NCBI GenBank assembly: GCA_022839045.1 | Contig: JALHDI010000011.1 | Coordinates: 1-44,820, forward strand | Reading direction: 5' to 3' | Length of the DNA stretch: 44,820 nt | Source of the DNA: Sporomusaceae bacterium | Lineage (GTDB): Bacteria > Bacillota_C > Negativicutes > Sporomusales_B > UBA7701 | In this document: positions 1 to 8,779 of the stretch, piece after piece | Numbering within the stretch: the first letter of the stretch is position 1 | Layout: every line of letters starts with the position of its first letter | Program-made: the position numbers and the translations under genes | Notes under the pieces: model-generated | What the model was told of the DNA's origin: nothing | The model's input: only the letters and a program-made list of their open reading frames with translations | Databases searched by the model: none

Positions 1-173
1 CCAGACGATGTAGTCGTCCGCGTAGTAGCGGGCGACTTCGCCGAGCAACGAGCCTTTCCGGAAGGTAACCCGGCGCCTCATACCCTCGAATCCGTTCCAT
101 GACCAAGGCTCGAAGCCCACTTCCTGCCAGAACAGGGGCAGATCGGCTAACCGCTCCGCGACGGTTTTATCCA
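1..173 (-). CDS. Unknown protein, copy 1 (N-terminal part, runs off the left edge)
   Basis: The reading frame starts at ATG 173 with an AGGTG ribosome site a few bases upstream, stays open to the window edge, and encodes 57 residues beginning MDKTVAERLADLPLFWQEVG. I do not recognise the family. Positions 1-98 are identical to 2326-2423 and 103-144 are identical to 2432-2473, so this is a recent or gene-converted duplicate of the gene at 2050-2503. Copy 1 is in frame across the point where copy 2 is frameshifted, so copy 1 shows the intended reading: after WSWNGFEG it continues MRRRVTFRKGS. By analogy with copy 2, the missing part should add about 90 residues and may be followed by another cstA-like gene outside the window. 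Function unknown; the pairing with cstA suggests a link to transport or its regulation. Confidence 0.7.
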
Positions 174-251
174 TTATTCACCTCATAACTACAGCGAATA
201 TTCTGTTAATTTTACATAATAAATTTCCGATTTCCAAATTATCTCTCTTTT

Positions 252-303
252 AGTATAACGTCCCAAAAGATCAAATAGCAAGATATTCCCATTTAATAGC
301 AAG
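252..303 (-). promoter_or_regulatory. Promoter with LytTR-like direct repeats upstream of copy 1
   Basis: On the minus strand CTTGCTATT occurs twice, at 303-295 and 282-274, exactly 21 bp apart. The downstream copy overlaps a possible -35 (TTGCTA, 281-276), which lies 18 bp before TATACT (257-252). Paired 9-bp direct repeats two helical turns apart, next to a -35, are the usual layout of LytTR-family binding sites, and a LytTR regulator is encoded at 2655-3422. Binding is inference. Confidence 0.5.
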
Positions 304-307
304 AAAA

Positions 308-335
308 AACCGGTGAATTACAATTTTCACCGGTT
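308..335 (-). terminator. Intrinsic terminator after cstA
   Basis: A perfect 10-bp stem (AACCGGTGAA at 308-317 with TTCACCGGTT at 326-335) with an 8-nt loop is followed, on the minus strand, by a run of T. It lies 70 bp beyond the cstA stop and just upstream of the direct repeats in front of copy 1. Confidence 0.85.
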
Positions 336-405
336 GAAATACTTCTTTCATTTTCCGCCGCCGGCGAAGACGACTCTGTTTTCGCCGGCACCGGGCGAGC
401 CGTTT

Positions 406-2016
406 TTAGGCGTGCGTTGTCGGTACATCGTCTTTATTCGACAACACGGCCCACGTTTCTTTGAGGAGCAGGACGGACAGTACGAGGAGCAGGACGCTGA
501 TGCCGCAGATGATGGGGTTGGTCAGGTTGGCCTTGATGAGCAGGAACAGGGCGGCAACAGTCGTGACGAGCATGAATACCATCGGGACCATGAGGAAGGT
601 CGCCGATTTTTTGAGTCCTTTCATCACCCAGACGCCGACGGTCATGAGCGACAGCGCGGCGACCAGTTGGTTGGAGGCGCCGAACACCGGCCAGATGAGC
701 GCCCAGGCGGGTTTGTTGCCGGTCTTCCAGAAGATCAGACCGACGGCAACGGCGACGCCGATGACGGTGGCGGTGTAGCGGTCGAGCTTCATGTCGAAGA
801 ACTCCTGGAGCTGGTAGCGCGCCAGACGGGTGGCGGTGTCGAGCGAGGTGAGGATAAAGGAGTTGAGGGCCAGCAAGCCGAGCGAGGTGCCGATTTTCGG
901 GTCGATGCCGATGAGGGCGGAGAATTTGCCGAGGCCAGCGCCGTATACGACGGTGGGGCCGCCTTTGAGCATATCGCCGGCGATCATGATGGTGCCGATG
1001 GCGATGACGGCCACGAGACCTTCCACGAGCATCGAGCCGTAGCCGATGGCGACGGCGTCGGTCTCTTTGCGGAGCTGTTTCGACGTGGTGCCGCTGCCGA
1101 CGAGGGCGTGGAAGCCGGAAATGGCGCCGCAGGCAACGGTTACGAACAGCAGTGGCCAGAGGAACTCGCCGCCGGCGTTGGTGAAGCCTTTGAAGGCAGG
1201 CAGTTTGACGTCAAACTGAGAACCGAACAGCATCCCGACCGCGCCGATGAAGAGCGAGAAGTAGAGCAAGTATGATGCAAGATAGTCGCGGGGCTGCAGG
1301 AGGAGCCATACGGGGAGAACGGAGGCGCCGAAGATGTAAACGACGAGGAGCCAGCGCCAGGTGTCGATACCGAGTTTGAAGGTGGACTGCACCCAGGGGT
1401 TGTAGGAGCCGAAGAAGACCGCTCCCAGGATTATCGGCACCATGATCAGGGACGCGACTTTGAGGGAGATGCCGTAGCGGTAGATGGCGACACCGAAGAC
1501 CATAGCCAGGAATATGTACAGAATACCGGAGAAGGCGACGGCCGGGTCGGCGGCGAAGGTCTGGGCCGCCAGTTCGAGGAACACGGCGATGACGAGGGTG
1601 AGCGCCAGCCAGGTGAAGCAGAGGAAGAGGCGCTTACCTTTTTTGCCTATCCACTGGGAGACGACCTCGCCGATGGACAAGCCGCGGTGCCTGATGGAGG
1701 CCACTACAGCACCCATGTCGTGGACACCGCCGAAGAACACCGAGCCGATGAGGACCCAGATGTAGGCGGGCAGCCACCCGAACATCGCGGAAGCGGCGAT
1801 CGGGCCGACGATCGGACCGGCGCCGGCGATGGACGAGAAGTGGTGTCCGAGCAGCACCGCCGGATGGGCCGGACAGTAGTCCATGCCGTCGAACATGCTC
1901 TTGGACGGCGTGTCCCGGCTGTCGTCAAGCTCGTAGACTTTTCTCTGATAGGCCCCGTAGGTTTTGAAGGCCACGATGAAGACTACTGCCGCGATCAGGA
2001 ACAATGCCATTAACAC
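406..2016 (-). CDS. cstA: CstA-family transporter (carbon starvation protein, probable pyruvate/peptide permease)
   Basis: Polytopic membrane protein of about 536 residues with the CstA-family signature near residues 45-72 (YCPAHPAVLLGHHFSSIAGA, followed by GPIVGP) and many hydrophobic helices. It is shorter at the C-terminus than E. coli CstA (about 700 residues), as is common in Firmicutes. The start is uncertain: GTG 2025 is the longest frame, but the ribosome site AAAGGGGTGAT is best spaced for GTG 2016. E. coli relatives (CstA, BtsT) import peptides or pyruvate in symport, and BtsT is controlled by the LytS/LytR-type pair BtsSR. The kinase and LytTR regulator lie immediately upstream here, which supports a pyruvate or related carboxylate role. 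A terminator follows at 308-335. The gene is flanked by two copies of an unknown gene. Substrate is inferred. Confidence 0.9.
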   Translation of the reverse strand: MLMALFLIAAVVFIVAFKTYGAYQRKVYELDDSRDTPSKSMFDGMDYCPAHPAVLLGHHFSSIAGAGPIVGPIAASAMFGWLPAYIWVLIGSVFFGGVHDMGAVVASIRHRGLSIGEVVSQWIGKKGKRLFLCFTWLALTLVIAVFLELAAQTFAADPAVAFSGILYIFLAMVFGVAIYRYGISLKVASLIMVPIILGAVFFGSYNPWVQSTFKLGIDTWRWLLVVYIFGASVLPVWLLLQPRDYLASYLLYFSLFIGAVGMLFGSQFDVKLPAFKGFTNAGGEFLWPLLFVTVACGAISGFHALVGSGTTSKQLRKETDAVAIGYGSMLVEGLVAVIAIGTIMIAGDMLKGGPTVVYGAGLGKFSALIGIDPKIGTSLGLLALNSFILTSLDTATRLARYQLQEFFDMKLDRYTATVIGVAVAVGLIFWKTGNKPAWALIWPVFGASNQLVAALSLMTVGVWVMKGLKKSATFLMVPMVFMLVTTVAALFLLIKANLTNPIICGISVLLLVLSVLLLKETWAVLSNKDDVPTTHA

Positions 2017-2049
2017 GTTGATCACCCCTTTGTAAAATTGGACTGACGA

Positions 2050-2503
2050 TTACTCTTGCTTTGCCTGCATCTCCCCTTTCGTCTTTTGGATATGTTCCCG
2101 GGCTTTATTCACTAGGAAAGTGAGATCGCGAAAACTGTCAACCGCTGGATCGCCGAGACGGTATGACAGCACCTCGATCCAACCCCGGAAGCCGAGAAGG
2201 AAAAATTTTTTCTGCGGTTTGCCGCTTGCCCGGCCGTCGAGGAGAAGAAAGCGGTGGCTCATGACTTCGTCCGCCGGTCGCCATTTCTCGAGGATTGTCT
2301 TTTCGGCGCCCAGAGCCTGCAGCGGCCAGACGATGTAGTCGTCCGCGTAGTAGCGGGCGACTTCGCCGAGCAACGAGCCTTTCCGGAAGGTAACCCGGCG
2401 CCTCATACCCTCGAATCCGTTCCTTCCAGGTCCAAGGCTCGAAGCCCACTTCCTGCCAGAACAGGGGCAGATCCACCAAACGATCCCGGACGGTTTCAGT
2501 CAT
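2050..2503 (-). pseudogene. Unknown protein, copy 2, frameshifted
   Basis: The start region (ATG 2503, MTETVRDRLVDLPLFWQEVG) matches copy 1, but at 2424-2431 this copy has an 8-nt block where copy 1 has 4 nt (99-102). The net +4 shift takes the N-terminal frame out of register. The remainder is intact in the other frame (from MRRRVTFRKGS at 2406 to the stop at 2050, 118 residues) with no further stops, so the damage is recent or the C-terminal part is still made from the internal ATG. The ribosome site before ATG 2503 is weaker than in copy 1. The C-terminal part is soluble-looking, with aromatic and basic patches and no membrane helix. It ends 33 bp before the chosen cstA start. Family not recognised. 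Confidence 0.65.
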
Positions 2504-2594
2504 TTGTTCCACTTCCACTTCATAAGAATATATGAATTGTTAGTATATTTACATAATTATCATATCTTTCCTGTACGACCACCTGCAAGTTTTC

Positions 2595-2642
2595 GCCGTT
2601 AAACGGCATAAAAAAACCGGTGAAATGTACATTTCGCCGGTT
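2595..2642 (-). terminator. Terminator after lytR, plus a 13-bp palindrome
   Basis: AACCGGTGAAAT (2615-2626) pairs with ATTTCGCCGGTT (2631-2642) around a GTAC loop with one wobble, and the minus strand continues into a run of T: an intrinsic terminator 12 bp beyond the regulator stop. Directly after it, GCCGTTAAACGGC (2595-2607) is a perfect palindrome around one base, which could be an operator for copy 2 and cstA. Confidence 0.75.
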
Positions 2643-2654
2643 GAATCGCCTTGA

Positions 2655-3422
2655 TCACAAGCCGAACATTTTCTTCAGCTTCGGCGCCTGCTGGCGGCTG
2701 ACGGGGACCTCTATGCCCGTAAGGCCTTCCATCACGAGGTTGTAGGTGCCGTTGAACCAGGGGATGACCTCGCGGATTTTCTCGATGTTGACAAGGTAGC
2801 CGCGGTGGCTGCGGAAAAACTGGTTTTCGTCCAGCCTGGCCTGGAGGTCCTGGAGGGTGATGTTGACCTGATATGTTTTCGGTACGGAGTAGATGGTGAC
2901 CTGGCCTTCCGAGCTGCTGGCGGCGATGATGTCGGCGGTGTTGATGATCTGGGCCTTGCCGTTTTGCTCGATGGCGAGTTTTTGCCGGCAGGCGCCGGGG
3001 TGCGCGGCGTCGCCGCCGGCTTTTCCGCTTACCGGAACGGGGGCCCTGGCGCTTAGCAGGGCGCGCACTTTATCGATGCACTGGGCGACGCGCTTGGGGG
3101 CGAAGGGCTTGAGCAGGTAATCGGCGGCGTTGAGTTCGAAGGCTTTGTGGGCGAACTCCTCGTGAGCGGTGGCGAAGACGATGAGGGGCTGGAGGATTTC
3201 CTGGATTTTTTCGGCGAGGATGATGCCGTTCATGCCGGGCATTTCTATGTCGAGAAAAACTAGGTGTGGCCTGGTCTGGCGGAGTGCGGCCAGGGCGTCC
3301 TGGAAGTTGCCGGTTTCGTATACGATGCATACGTCGGGGTGTTGTTCGAGCAGATAGCGGAGCTCGCTGCGGGCCGGTTCTTCGTCGTCGACGACCATGG
3401 TGCGGATGATGGCTGCCGTCAC
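2655..3422 (-). CDS. lytR: LytTR-family response regulator
   Basis: Cytoplasmic response regulator of 255 residues. An N-terminal receiver domain (about 5-125) has the acidic pair D12-D13 and the phosphoacceptor D58 in LVFLDIEMPG. A linker of about 25 residues leads to a C-terminal LytTR DNA-binding domain (about 155-250) with the typical FFRSHRGYLVNIEKI and VPVSRQQAPKLKKMF segments. The GTG start overlaps the kinase stop by 4 nt (GTGA), so the pair is translationally coupled; a second in-frame start lies at the ATG of MVVDDEEP. The family includes LytR, YpdB and BtsR, which respond to pyruvate through their kinases. The likely target is the cstA region downstream and the copy-1 promoter at 252-303. 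Name by family; orthology to Bacillus LytT is not proven. Confidence 0.9.
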   Translation of the reverse strand: MTAAIIRTMVVDDEEPARSELRYLLEQHPDVCIVYETGNFQDALAALRQTRPHLVFLDIEMPGMNGIILAEKIQEILQPLIVFATAHEEFAHKAFELNAADYLLKPFAPKRVAQCIDKVRALLSARAPVPVSGKAGGDAAHPGACRQKLAIEQNGKAQIINTADIIAASSSEGQVTIYSVPKTYQVNITLQDLQARLDENQFFRSHRGYLVNIEKIREVIPWFNGTYNLVMEGLTGIEVPVSRQQAPKLKKMFGL

Positions 3423-5080
3423 GCGACCACCCCCCTCGCGGCGGCGGGAATGTTGAGGCTGACTCTGGTCCCCTGCCCTTCCACGCTGTCGATGACCAGC
3501 GCGTGTTTCGGCCCGTAGATGTTTTTCAGCCGCTCGTTGACGTTGGAGAGGCCGACGCCGGCCCCTTTGCCGAAGCCGCTGACGAGCACCTGGGCGAGGG
3601 TGGTGCGGGAGATGCCGGCCCCGTCGTCGGCGATGACGATGTCGACGGAGTTGCCGTTGCGGCGGGCGGTTATGCTGACCGTCCCCCCCGTTTCCTGGGC
3701 GAGCAGACCGTGCTTGACGGCGTTTTCGACCAGCGGCTGGATGGTGAAGGTGGGGATGAGGACGTTGAGGGCTTCTTCGTCGATGGTCTTTACGATGGTC
3801 AGCCGCGGCCCGAAACGGGCTTTTTCAAGGGTGAGGTAGGATTCGACGTGTTCGAGTTCTTCTTTTAGGGTGACGAAGTCGCGCGATGTTTTGAGGCTGC
3901 GGGCTTCTTCGGGATTTGTGCGACACAGGGATACGATGGTGTTGAGGGCGTTGAAAAGGAAATGAGGGTTTATTTGGGCGCGCAGGGCTTTGAGCTCGGC
4001 TTTGGCGGCCAGCTCGGCCATCTGTTCGAGGTTGGCGAGTTCGAGCTGGGTGCAGAAGATCTGGCCCAGGCCCTGGGCGAATTCGATGTCGAGGGCGGTC
4101 ATGGCTTCTTCGCGGGCGTAGTAGAGCTTGAGGGTGCCGACGATTTCGTCGCGGCAGTGGAGCGGCACGACGACGGCGGATTTCAGGGGACAGCCTTCTT
4201 CGCAGCAGCCGATTTCGCTGGCGCGCTGGGCAACGGTAACCTGGCCCGTTTCCAGGCAGGATTTGGTGGCGTTGGTCATCAGGAGGTTGGCGGGGCGGTG
4301 GTGCTCTTCGCCGAGGCCGACATGGGCGAGGACGCGTTCGCGGTTGGTGATGGCGACGGCAGCCGCCGAGGTCATGCTGCGGATGGTTACGGCGACTTTT
4401 TCCGCCGATACCTGGTTGAGTCCCTGGCGGAAGTACGGCAGGGCGGCGTTGGCGATCCGCAGGGCTTTGTGGGTCTGGAGGGCGCCGATGCGGGTCTGGT
4501 GCTCGCGGGCATTGTGGATGATGATCATGAATACCGATATGCCGATGGCGTTGGCGAGCGACATGGGCAAAGCGACGTTGGCGACGAGGGCCTTGGCGGC
4601 AATGTAGGGTTTGCTCATGTAGAGGATGAGCCCCATGCTGAAGAGGATGACGCCGACGCCGGTGACGGCGCCGACGATCCAGTCGGGCGTTCTGGGTTGC
4701 ATCCGGGAGTGGATGTAGCCGGCGACGATGCCGCCGACGATGGTGGCGACGCCGCAGGCTTCGGCGGAAAAGCCGCCGAGGGTTATGCGGTGAATGCCGG
4801 CGATGAGACCGGTGACCGTGCCCACTAGCGGGCCGCCGAGCAGCCCGGCGACGATGCTGCCGGTGTCGCGGACGTTGGCGATGGCGTCGTCGATCGGTAT
4901 GCCGATGTAGGTGCCGGCGATGGAGATCGAGGAGAAGAACATTATGAGGACGGCTTTCTCGCGGTAGGTGCTTTGCTCTTTGAACATGAGCCGGAAGGCT
5001 TTGGTATGGGAGAAGACGTAGGCGACGACGGCGATGATGGCGATACGCTGCACAAGCACGAGCGACAGGTTGTCTTGCAT
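3419..5080 (-). CDS. lytS: LytS-type sensor histidine kinase
   Basis: Membrane sensor kinase of 553 residues. Residues 1-190 form the 5TM-5TMR-LYT sensor: several hydrophobic helices with conserved GGPLVGTVTGLIAGIHR. Residues 205-345 form a GAF-like domain with the cysteine cluster GCCEEGCPLK typical of LytS/YpdA proteins. The His-kinase segment contains H373 in QINPHFLFNALN, and a HATPase domain follows with LVENAVKHGL and DDGAGIS. The ATG start at 5080 sits 5 bp after the plsC stop with AAGGAGG inside the end of plsC, so it is probably read from the aro-cmk-plsC transcript. In E. coli BtsS/YpdA and B. subtilis LytS the ligand is external pyruvate; that ligand is inferred here from family and from the neighbouring cstA. 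Confidence 0.92.
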   Translation of the reverse strand: MQDNLSLVLVQRIAIIAVVAYVFSHTKAFRLMFKEQSTYREKAVLIMFFSSISIAGTYIGIPIDDAIANVRDTGSIVAGLLGGPLVGTVTGLIAGIHRITLGGFSAEACGVATIVGGIVAGYIHSRMQPRTPDWIVGAVTGVGVILFSMGLILYMSKPYIAAKALVANVALPMSLANAIGISVFMIIIHNAREHQTRIGALQTHKALRIANAALPYFRQGLNQVSAEKVAVTIRSMTSAAAVAITNRERVLAHVGLGEEHHRPANLLMTNATKSCLETGQVTVAQRASEIGCCEEGCPLKSAVVVPLHCRDEIVGTLKLYYAREEAMTALDIEFAQGLGQIFCTQLELANLEQMAELAAKAELKALRAQINPHFLFNALNTIVSLCRTNPEEARSLKTSRDFVTLKEELEHVESYLTLEKARFGPRLTIVKTIDEEALNVLIPTFTIQPLVENAVKHGLLAQETGGTVSITARRNGNSVDIVIADDGAGISRTTLAQVLVSGFGKGAGVGLSNVNERLKNIYGPKHALVIDSVEGQGTRVSLNIPAAARGVVA

Positions 5081-5085
5081 TGCGG

Positions 5086-5691
5086 TCAGCCTCCTTCCTT
5101 GGCCAGCATCCTGGCAATCTCGCCGATTACGTGTTCGTTTATGTATTCTACGGCTTCTTTGTCAGTCCTGCCGGGAGGGACGATTACCGGGGCGGCGAAG
5201 CTGACGATGAACCGCGGCAGGATATGACCGCCGCGGAAGATTTTGTTGGTGCCGGTGACGGCGCATGGCACGACGGGGACGCCGGCCTTGACGGCGATCA
5301 TCCCCAGGCCGGATTCCGCGCGGCCGAGAACGCCCGTTTTGCTGCGGGTCCCTTCGGGAAAGATGCCGACCGTTTCGCCCTGTTCGAGGAGGGCGATGGC
5401 GGTGCGGATGGCGGTGCGGTCGGCCATGCCGCGGCGGACGGGAAAGGCGCCAAGGGCGGTGACCACCCAGCGGACGGCCGCGTTTTGGAAGAGCTCGATT
5501 TTTGCCATGAAGTGGATACGGCGGTTGGCAGGCAGGGCGCAGCCGATGACCGGGGGGTCGAGGTTGCTAATGTGGTTGGGGGCGATGATTACGCCGCCGG
5601 TGGCGGGGATGTTCTCGACGCCGCTGACGCTGAAGCGGAAGACGACGTGGAGGATGACCCGGACGAGTGAACGAAGGCAGTTATAAAACAC
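5086..5691 (-). CDS. plsC: 1-acyl-sn-glycerol-3-phosphate acyltransferase
   Basis: PlsC-family acyltransferase of 201 residues. It makes phosphatidic acid from lysophosphatidic acid at the membrane, the second acylation of phospholipid synthesis. Motif I is NHISNLD (H40, D45) and motif III is FPEGTRS (E113 to R116); the length is normal for a short bacterial PlsC. The GTG start at 5691 overlaps the end of cmk by 11 nt, so it belongs to the aroF-aroA-cmk-plsC operon. cmk-plsC adjacency is common in Firmicutes. Acyl-donor preference (acyl-ACP or acyl-phosphate-derived) cannot be told from sequence. Confidence 0.93.
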   Translation of the reverse strand: MFYNCLRSLVRVILHVVFRFSVSGVENIPATGGVIIAPNHISNLDPPVIGCALPANRRIHFMAKIELFQNAAVRWVVTALGAFPVRRGMADRTAIRTAIALLEQGETVGIFPEGTRSKTGVLGRAESGLGMIAVKAGVPVVPCAVTGTNKIFRGGHILPRFIVSFAAPVIVPPGRTDKEAVEYINEHVIGEIARMLAKEGG

Positions 5692-6358
5692 CGGTCTTCG
5701 CCTCGCAAAGCTGAAGTATCGTTTCCACCGCCTGGGGAATGGTGAGGTCGGTGGTGTCGACCAGGATGGCGTCCGCGGCCTTTACGAGCGGGGCGATGGC
5801 GCGTTCGCAGTCGGCTTTGTCGCGGCAGGCGATTTCTTCCTGCAGTTCGGCGAGGTCGACGGCGAAGCCTTTGTCGGTGAGTTCGCGCCAGCGGCGGCGG
5901 GCCCGTTCGGCGATGGACGCTGTCAGAAATATCTTTATGTCGGCTCCTGGCAAAACATGTGTGCCGATGTCGCGGCCGTCCATGACGACGCCGCCGAGAC
6001 CGGCGAGCTGACGCTGGAGATGGACCATGGCTTCGCGCACGCCGCCGTTTTGGGATACTTCGGGGACCAGGCGGGATACTTCGGGGGTGCGGATGGCGTC
6101 GGTGATGTCGGTGTCGTCGACTTTTACGAGGGTTTTGCCGGCGACGGTGGCAAGCTGGAGATTGATGGCCCGGGCGACGGCGGCGACTTTTTCGGCGTCT
6201 CCGGCGGCAATGCCGCGCCGCATGGTGTCCCAGGTGACAGCCCGGTACATGGCGCCGGTGTCGATGTAGGTGTAGCCGAGGCGTTCGGCGACGAGCCTGG
6301 CGACGGTGCTTTTACCCGCCCCCGCGGGGCCGTCGATGGCGATGATGAGTTTTTTCAT
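5681..6358 (-). CDS. cmk: Cytidylate kinase
   Basis: CMP/dCMP kinase of 225 residues; phosphorylates CMP and dCMP with ATP in the cytoplasm. The P-loop IDGPAGAGKST is at residues 8-18, followed by YIDTGAMYRAVTW, and MDGRDIGTHVLPGADIKIFLTAS is recognisable in the middle. The start is ATG 6358, with GGAGGA eight bases upstream and a 4-nt ATGA overlap with the aroA stop; the longer open frame to 6430 would run into aroA and is not supported. The middle gene of the aroA-cmk-plsC series. Confidence 0.95.
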   Translation of the reverse strand: MKKLIIAIDGPAGAGKSTVARLVAERLGYTYIDTGAMYRAVTWDTMRRGIAAGDAEKVAAVARAINLQLATVAGKTLVKVDDTDITDAIRTPEVSRLVPEVSQNGGVREAMVHLQRQLAGLGGVVMDGRDIGTHVLPGADIKIFLTASIAERARRRWRELTDKGFAVDLAELQEEIACRDKADCERAIAPLVKAADAILVDTTDLTIPQAVETILQLCEAKTGVL

Positions 6359-7662
6359 ACGGATCCTCCGGCTGCTTCCTGAAACGCGGCGATTTGCGCA
6401 AAGAACCGCGGGTAGGATATGGCCACGCATCCGGCTTCTTCTATTTCGACCCCTCCCGCCGCCAGGCCCGCGATCGCCAGGGCCATGGCCATGCGATGGT
6501 CGTCGTGGGAGTGGCAGACGGCGGCGGCAAGCGGCTGCGGGCCGTCGATGATAAGTCCGTCGGCCGTTTCTTCGATGCGCGCCCCCATTTTGGCGAGTTC
6601 GCGGGTGATGGCCCTGAGCCGGTCGGTTTCTTTGACGCGCAGTTCTTCGGCACCGCTGATGACCGTCCGCCCTTTGGCGAACAAGGCAGCTACGGCCAGA
6701 ACGGGAATTTCGTCGATGAGACGGGGGATGATCTCCCCTTCCACTGTCGTGCCGCCGAGTTCGGCCGCGGTGACGATGAGGTCGGCCACCGGTTCTTCAC
6801 CGGCCTGGCGCTGGGCGGTTATCTCGATGTCGGCGCCCATCCGCCGGAGGATGTCGATGATGCCGGTGCGGGTGGGGTTGATGCCCACGTTGGTGAGGCG
6901 CAGGCGGCTGCCGGGGATGATGGCGGCGGCGACGAGCCAGAAGGCCGCCGAGCTGATGTCGCCGGGCACGTCGATGACCGGGGGGGCCGACAGTTCCTGC
7001 ACCGGCGATAGTTTGACGGTCAGGCCGCTGCGGACGACTTGGGTCCCGAAGGTCTGGAGCATGCGCTCGCTGTGGTCGCGGGAGATGTAGGGTTCGGTGA
7101 TGCGGGTGGGCCCGTCGGCGAACATGCCGGCCAACAGCAGGGCGGATTTGACCTGGGCGCTGGCGACCGGCATGGTATAGTCGATGCCGTGGATGCCGTC
7201 GGCGGGAACGATGGCCAGGGGTGCATAGCGGGATTGCTCGCGCCCGTAGATGCGGCAGCCCATTTTCGCCAGCGGGGCGATGACGCGGGCCATGGGGCGG
7301 CGGCGGAGCGACCCGTCGCCGGAGAGGACGCTGAAGAAGGGCTGGCCGGCGAGGATGCCGGACAGCAGTCTAATGGTGGTGCCGGAGTTGCCGGCGTCGA
7401 GGACTTCCTCGGGTTCGCTGAGACCGTAGAGGCCATTGCCCAATACGACAAGCTCGTTTTCGCCCGGCCGGTCGATTTTGACGCCCAAGGCGCGCATGCA
7501 AGCGACGGTGGACAGGCAGTCGGCGGCGGCGAGGAAGTTGCGGATCGTCACCGGGCGGTCTGCCAGTCCGGCCAGCATGACGCTGCGGTGGGATATGGAT
7601 TTGTCGCCGGGGATGGCTATTTCTCCCGCCAGCCTCCGGGCGGGTTTTACCGTTTCTTTCAT
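6355..7662 (-). CDS. aroA: 3-phosphoshikimate 1-carboxyvinyltransferase (EPSP synthase)
   Basis: EPSP synthase of 435 residues, sixth step of the shikimate pathway: joins phosphoenolpyruvate to shikimate 3-phosphate. Visible family segments are [10 protein letters not shown] near residue 18, [14 protein letters not shown] near 90, [10 protein letters not shown] near 115, [16 protein letters not shown] near 190, and [10 protein letters not shown] with VKETDRLRA in the C-terminal half. The ATG at 7662 overlaps the aroF stop (ATGA) and its own stop overlaps cmk the same way, so translation is coupled along the operon. Full length, no missing motifs. Confidence 0.95.
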   Translation of the reverse strand: MKETVKPARRLAGEIAIPGDKSISHRSVMLAGLADRPVTIRNFLAAADCLSTVACMRALGVKIDRPGENELVVLGNGLYGLSEPEEVLDAGNSGTTIRLLSGILAGQPFFSVLSGDGSLRRRPMARVIAPLAKMGCRIYGREQSRYAPLAIVPADGIHGIDYTMPVASAQVKSALLLAGMFADGPTRITEPYISRDHSERMLQTFGTQVVRSGLTVKLSPVQELSAPPVIDVPGDISSAAFWLVAAAIIPGSRLRLTNVGINPTRTGIIDILRRMGADIEITAQRQAGEEPVADLIVTAAELGGTTVEGEIIPRLIDEIPVLAVAALFAKGRTVISGAEELRVKETDRLRAITRELAKMGARIEETADGLIIDGPQPLAAAVCHSHDDHRMAMALAIAGLAAGGVEIEEAGCVAISYPRFFAQIAAFQEAAGGSV

Positions 7663-8696
7663 CGCTTCGGTCCGCCCTTTCCGTTGTTTATCGTCCGGCC
7701 TACCGCGGCCGCCACTTTGGCGAGTTCGCGGGTCAGCTGGCGGAAATTGGCCAGCGTGAGGGACTGGGGGCCGTCGGACATCGCTTCTTCCGGCCAGGGG
7801 TGGATTTCAATTATCAGGCCGTCGGCGCCTGCGGCCACGGCCGCTCTGGCCATCGGCCCGACGAGCCGCCAGTTGCCGGTGCCGTGGCTGGGGTCGACGA
7901 CGATCGGCAGGTGGCTGAGGTGCTTGACGAGCGGCACGGCCGACAGGTCGAGGGTGTTGCGGGTGTAGTTCTCGAAGGTGCGGATGCCGCGTTCGCAAAG
8001 GACGACGTCGGCGCTGCCGCCCGACAGCAGGTATTCGGCGGCCATGAGCCATTCTTCGATGGTGGCGGCGACGCCCCGTTTGAGCAGCACCGGCCGGCCC
8101 GCCCGCGCCACTTCCTTGAGGAGGACGAAGTTCTGCATGTTGCGGGCGCCGATCTGCAGCATGTCCGCATACTCGGCGACCAGCCCGACCGCCCGGGGGT
8201 CGGTGACCTCGGTGACCACCGGCAGGCCGACTTCCCGGCCGACGGCATGCAGTATTTTGAGGCCTTCGTCTTCGAGGCCCTGAAAGCTGTAGGGCGAAGT
8301 CCGCGGTTTGTAGGCGCCGCCCCGCAGCATTACCGCCCCGGCGGCTTTGGCCCCGAGCGCGGCCTCGCGGAACTGCTCGTAACCCTCGACGGCGCAGGGG
8401 CCGGCGATAACGGGCACGGTTTCGGCGCCGAAACGGACGCCCTTAAGGGCGACGACGCTATTTTCGGCGCGGAACTCGCGGCTGGCGAGCTTGTATGGGG
8501 TGTGAACCGTGACAACGCGTTCCACGCCGGCGAGGCGTTCGAACTGTTCGCGGCGTCCGGGATCGGTATCGCCGACCGCAGTGATTATTGTTTTGTCGCG
8601 GCCAGCGAGGCAGTGCGGCTCGAGGCCGCTCTGCCTGAGCTTGTCAAGGACGCGGTTCGTCTGTTCCGGGGTGGGGGCGTGCATTACGATGATCAA
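7659..8696 (-). CDS. aroF: 3-deoxy-7-phosphoheptulonate synthase (type I beta DAHP synthase)
   Basis: First enzyme of aromatic amino acid synthesis, condensing PEP with erythrose 4-phosphate. About 345 residues: an N-terminal ferredoxin-like regulatory segment (1-70, [12 protein letters not shown]) as in Thermotoga maritima DAHP synthase, then a TIM barrel with [51 protein letters not shown] and [11 protein letters not shown] chose TTG 8696 because GGAGG lies 8 bp upstream and the protein then begins where relatives begin; the open frame to 8762 is an unsupported extension. The N-terminal domain suggests feedback control by tyrosine or phenylalanine, which is inference. Overlaps aroA by 4 nt. 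Confidence 0.93.
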   Translation of the reverse strand: MIIVMHAPTPEQTNRVLDKLRQSGLEPHCLAGRDKTIITAVGDTDPGRREQFERLAGVERVVTVHTPYKLASREFRAENSVVALKGVRFGAETVPVIAGPCAVEGYEQFREAALGAKAAGAVMLRGGAYKPRTSPYSFQGLEDEGLKILHAVGREVGLPVVTEVTDPRAVGLVAEYADMLQIGARNMQNFVLLKEVARAGRPVLLKRGVAATIEEWLMAAEYLLSGGSADVVLCERGIRTFENYTRNTLDLSAVPLVKHLSHLPIVVDPSHGTGNWRLVGPMARAAVAAGADGLIIEIHPWPEEAMSDGPQSLTLANFRQLTRELAKVAAAVGRTINNGKGGPKR

Positions 8697-8779
8697 TGGC
8701 AATTCCTCCGACCAGACTGGCGTTTTGTGAATAAAATTATTACTTTCGCGCGCCGTCGCCAATTTCCTCCAATAGAACG

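Noticed and set aside
3825..5117. 430-codon Arg/His/Pro-rich frame on the minus strand
   Set aside because: Out-of-frame shadow of the LytS-type kinase gene.
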